From: Flagellimonas hadalis
GTDB lineage: Bacteria; Bacteroidota; Bacteroidia; Flavobacteriales; Flavobacteriaceae
NCBI RefSeq assembly: GCF_007785775.2
Contig: NZ_VNIK02000006.1
Span: forward strand, 62,001 to 126,000
Reading direction: 5' to 3'
DNA length: 64,000 bases
Shown here: positions 61,635-64,000 of the stretch, piece after piece
How positions within the stretch are numbered: position 1 is the first letter of the stretch
Layout of the letters: the number at the start of each line of letters is the position of its first letter
The notes under the pieces: generated by a model
What the model saw: the letters and a program-made list of their open reading frames with translations, nothing else
Told to the model about the DNA's origin: nothing
Database searches by the model: none
Position numbers and translations under genes: made by a program

Positions 61635-62159
61635 TTATCCTTGGTTTACCCTAAAAATATGGACGGGATTGTCCTTGTAGGTCGTGGTTTTGTCCAAGAA
61701 CATTCCATTTTTCAAGGCTACTTTTTGTGAGGGGACATTGTCCACATGGATGATGGAGATCAAAGAGTCCGAAAAACCCTCTTGGAAGGCATAGTGCTTG
61801 CTTTTTTGGGCTGCTTCCACCGCATAGCCCTGTAACCAGAACTTGGGCAATATGGAATATCCGATTTCCAGTTCTTCCACATCGTCCACAATTTGGACCA
61901 AAAGTCCGCAGATGCCCACCAATTGCCCTGAATTCTTTAAAGTAAGGGCATTCATGCCGCCCAAATCGTTTTCATAACGCTCAAATATTCGGTCAAATTG
62001 GACTTTGCAGGCTTCCTCTGGATGGGAGGGCAATCCTTCCCAATATTGCGTGGACCTTGGGTCGTGGTAGAACGGTAACCATTCATCAAAGTCTGAGGGT
62101 TGCAACTTTCTGAACAACAATCGCTCCGATGCCTCATTTTCTAAAAGATATTTGGACAT
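61635..62159 (-). CDS. GNAT N-acetyltransferase (RimJ/RimL type)
   Basis: A 174-residue GNAT-family acetyltransferase. It has the start LLENEASERLLFRKLQPSDF, the acetyl-CoA-binding region with EIGYSILPKFWLQGYAVEA near 96-114 and the VPSQKVALKNGMF motif near 144-156 typical of RimJ/RimL-type enzymes. The acceptor is unknown. The start ATG overlaps the upstream DUF192 stop as TAATG, so translation is coupled to that gene and to lgt. Confidence 0.9.
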   Translation of the reverse strand: MSKYLLENEASERLLFRKLQPSDFDEWLPFYHDPRSTQYWEGLPSHPEEACKVQFDRIFERYENDLGGMNALTLKNSGQLVGICGLLVQIVDDVEELEIGYSILPKFWLQGYAVEAAQKSKHYAFQEGFSDSLISIIHVDNVPSQKVALKNGMFLDKTTTYKDNPVHIFRVNQG

Positions 62160-62641
62160 TACTCTCGGGTAAAGGCAATACTGTCCCCTACTTGCAGTCC
62201 CAATTTATCGGACAGTCCCGCATTTATCTCAAGTACATATTTGGCGGGTACGTTGGAGGGCAGGCTGCTCTCATCGTAGGGTTTGGCATTTTTTTGATAA
62301 CTAACGATTTTCATTGCTTCATCAATATAGATGATGTCCAAGGGAAACTCGGTGTTCTTCATGTAAAAGGAACGGGCGGAGGCATTGGGGAAGATGAACA
62401 ACATGCCTTGGCTCTCTTCCATGGATTGACGGTACATGAGTCCTGTTTCAGTTTCGTAATCTGTTTCAGCGATCTCTATATCAAATTTTGCTTTCAGGGA
62501 ATCCGTTCCGGTGGTCAGGATGGACAACTTGCCTTCCTTGGTGAAGGATACGGTCTCGGTTTTAAGGGCCTGCTTGGTCTCTGACTTGCAAGAGACCAAC
62601 AAAAGGGTCAGAACGGATAATAGAATGCCAATATGCTTCAT
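62159..62641 (-). CDS. DUF192 lipoprotein
   Basis: From the ATG at 62641 the protein has 160 residues, beginning with a lipoprotein signal (MKHIGILLSVLTLLLVSC, Cys18). The DUF192 domain follows with LMYRQSMEESQGMLFIFPN, FYMKNTEFPLDIIYIDEAMKIV and the C-terminal YVLEINAGLSDKLGLQVGDSI. The domain is a small beta-barrel of unknown function found in exported proteins. It lies 4 bp after lgt and overlaps the GNAT gene by one base; Lgt, the enzyme that lipidates such proteins, is cotranscribed. Confidence 0.93.
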   Translation of the reverse strand: MKHIGILLSVLTLLLVSCKSETKQALKTETVSFTKEGKLSILTTGTDSLKAKFDIEIAETDYETETGLMYRQSMEESQGMLFIFPNASARSFYMKNTEFPLDIIYIDEAMKIVSYQKNAKPYDESSLPSNVPAKYVLEINAGLSDKLGLQVGDSIAFTRE

Positions 62642-62645
62642 GTCC

Positions 62646-63614
62646 CTAATCCCTGTAGAAAATCGGTGATGGTCTGTACATAAAATAGAACCCAATGGCA
62701 ATCATGGGGAGGCTCAGCCATTGTCCTGTGGAGAGAAGGCCCAGTGATTCTTCAAAACCGCCTTGGCTCTTTTTGAAGAACTCCACGAAAAATCGGACGG
62801 TGAACAAAAGCACCATGAACAATCCAAAAATGTAACCTTGCTTCTCTTTTTTATCCGTTTTCCAATAGATCATCTGTAGAAAGAGGAACACGAAAAAGTA
62901 GCAGATGGCCTCGTATAATTGCGCAGGATGGCGATAGGGTATGGTCTGCAGGATGCCTGCAAATTCAGGCTTGTGTTCTATGGCCTTGTATGCGGCATTT
63001 TCTGTGGCCTCTTTGGTGATCGCCATCGCTTTGTACGCTGGCATGTCATCAGAATCCCTGATAAAACGTGTGGCCAAGAAATAGGATTTATGGACCACTT
63101 TACCATTGATCTCCGAATTGAAAAAATTGCCCAGACGCACAAAGCACGCGCCAATGGCCGAAGGGATCACCAAACGGTCCAGCATCCAGAGCATTCGGAT
63201 GTCATCCCATTTTCTGCAGAAGAGCCACACCCCGATGATGGCGGCGATGGTAGCCCCGTGACTGGCCAGCCCGGTAAACCCGGTGAACTCATAGCCGTTT
63301 ATGATGCCGAACAGCGAGCTGTTCGCACTTTCCCTGATGGGCAAAAGAATTTCCACCAAATGGTCCTTGTAGTAGTCCCAGTCATAAAAAAAGACGTGCC
63401 CCAAGCGTGCGCCCAACATAATGGAAACCACGGTGTAGATGAACAGGGAATCCAGTTTTTCCATCGATTTCTTCTCGTTCTGGAATATTCTTTTCATGAT
63501 GAACCAGCCCACCACAAAGGCTGCGATCCAAAGCAGGTTGTAGTATTTTATTTGAACGAAGCCCAGTTTAAAAAGGGTGCCTTCCGGGTTCCAATTGATT
63601 CCAAGGAAATACAT
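62646..63614 (-). CDS. lgt: Prolipoprotein diacylglyceryl transferase
   Basis: A 322-residue inner membrane enzyme with about seven transmembrane helices. The Lgt signature RLGNFFNSEINGKV near 165-180 is present, with FTGLASHGATIAAIIG containing the conserved His near 121, and RHPAQLYEA near 225. It transfers a diacylglyceryl group from phosphatidylglycerol to the lipobox cysteine of lipoproteins, the first step of lipoprotein maturation. Many substrates, including the SusD proteins here, depend on it. It leads the lgt-DUF192-GNAT operon; yidD lies 115 bp upstream. Confidence 0.96.
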   Translation of the reverse strand: MYFLGINWNPEGTLFKLGFVQIKYYNLLWIAAFVVGWFIMKRIFQNEKKSMEKLDSLFIYTVVSIMLGARLGHVFFYDWDYYKDHLVEILLPIRESANSSLFGIINGYEFTGFTGLASHGATIAAIIGVWLFCRKWDDIRMLWMLDRLVIPSAIGACFVRLGNFFNSEINGKVVHKSYFLATRFIRDSDDMPAYKAMAITKEATENAAYKAIEHKPEFAGILQTIPYRHPAQLYEAICYFFVFLFLQMIYWKTDKKEKQGYIFGLFMVLLFTVRFFVEFFKKSQGGFEESLGLLSTGQWLSLPMIAIGFYFMYRPSPIFYRD

Positions 63615-63729
63615 CTAGTTAAATTTTGGACTAATATAACCACTTTGGGTGGTTGATGCCTATGTTTAAGCAATTTTTGGCTACAGTTAACCTTTTTGGA
63701 ACGATTTGGATACCTTCTTTGGGTACATG

Positions 63730-63957
63730 TTAGGGAACCGGGTCGTATCCGCTCCCGCCCCATGGATTGCAGCTCGCTATGCGTTTCATGGATAGCCATC
63801 CACCTTTGAACAGACCATGTTTTTTCAATGCCTCCAAGGTGTATTGCGAGCATGTGGGGGAGTAGCGGCACGTGGCCGGAAACATGGGGGAAATGAAATT
63901 CTGGTAAAATTTTACCAGTAGAATGAACGGGGCGATGAGTATTTTTTTAAATGACAT
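63730..63957 (-). CDS. yidD: Membrane protein insertion efficiency factor YidD
   Basis: A 75-residue protein with the full YidD pattern: an amphipathic N-terminal helix ([21 protein letters not shown]), the [19 protein letters not shown] segment with two conserved cysteines near 30-37 and the [13 protein letters not shown] end. It acts with YidC in inner-membrane protein insertion. The family has 70-100 residues, so this is full length. Its start is 12 bp from the stop of the partial frame at the window edge, so it is probably the second gene of an operon with that upstream gene. Confidence 0.95.
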   Translation of the reverse strand: MSFKKILIAPFILLVKFYQNFISPMFPATCRYSPTCSQYTLEALKKHGLFKGGWLSMKRIASCNPWGGSGYDPVP

Positions 63958-63969
63958 GGCCCCCTTTTT

Positions 63970-64000
63970 TTAATTTAAGGAAAAAGTCGTACCGTCCTTG
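63970..64000 (-). CDS. Possible 3' end of an upstream gene (window edge)
   Basis: On the minus strand a frame open from the window edge reads KDGTTFSLN and stops at 63972-63970, 12 bp before yidD. Another frame ([12 protein letters not shown]) stays open into yidD. Too short to identify; the first choice is favoured because its stop is close to but not overlapping the yidD start. Confidence 0.3.
   Translation of the reverse strand, partial: KDGTTFSLN

Overview
The window looks like a chromosomal stretch from a marine member of the Flavobacteriaceae (Bacteroidota), in or near the Muricauda/Allomuricauda/Zobellia group. The evidence is two SusC/SusD pairs, a fused SecDF, a tmRNA whose tag ends in NYALAA, promoters of the TAnnTTTG type, and many Bacteroidota-specific families (DUF6588, DUF2911, DUF808, 7TM-AraC regulators). 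Genus is inference; there is no rRNA gene to confirm it. No phage, IS element, CRISPR array or tRNA gene was seen.

Positions 1-15554 form a polysaccharide utilisation locus for fucose-containing glycans. A tight minus-strand operon (5783 down past 1) encodes L-fuconate dehydratase, two GH29 alpha-L-fucosidases, a short-chain dehydrogenase and an FAH-family hydrolase. Together these are the lower half of the non-phosphorylating L-fucose pathway (fuconate to 2-keto-3-deoxyfuconate to 2,4-diketo-3-deoxyfuconate to pyruvate plus lactate). An AraC regulator precedes the operon. Divergent from it run a SusC/SusD pair and then three exported proteins: a Tat-type hydroxypyruvate-isomerase-like protein, a SUMF1-fold protein without the FGE cysteines, and a Tat-type Gfo/Idh/MocA oxidoreductase. 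Fucose dehydrogenase, the lactonase and the transporter are not here and probably lie left of position 1.

Positions 15654-23555 hold the tmRNA gene, with a repeat element inserted in its probable leader, a saccharopine-dehydrogenase-like enzyme, a PHP phosphodiesterase, small membrane proteins and DUF808. They also hold a creD operon controlled by a winged-helix regulator; the same 22-bp operator-like sequence lies upstream of both creD and the regulator's operon.

Positions 23552-28977 are an iron-uptake island: a siderophore-type TonB receptor, a DUF4198 protein, two small membrane proteins and a PepSY-TM protein, headed by two inverted copies of a 19-bp palindrome-like site that may bind Fur. 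Positions 29050-41464 are mainly envelope and housekeeping genes: kdsA, a tandem pair of small outer-membrane barrels, typA, a polyphosphate-glucokinase-like ROK kinase, ftsE, LemA/DUF3137, and a two-gene unit of a giant TPR protein plus a C-terminal-Phe beta-barrel.

Positions 41730-49702 hold a second SusC/SusD pair of unknown substrate, a membrane-bound AraC regulator and an amidohydrolase lipoprotein. Positions 49746-64000 are mostly housekeeping: DUF2911, asnB, gyrB, DUF6588, a small lipoprotein, mdh, secDF, a ModF-like double ABC protein whose first half is degenerate, GNAT, DUF192, lgt and yidD. Nearly every unit in this part is closed by a clear hairpin terminator.
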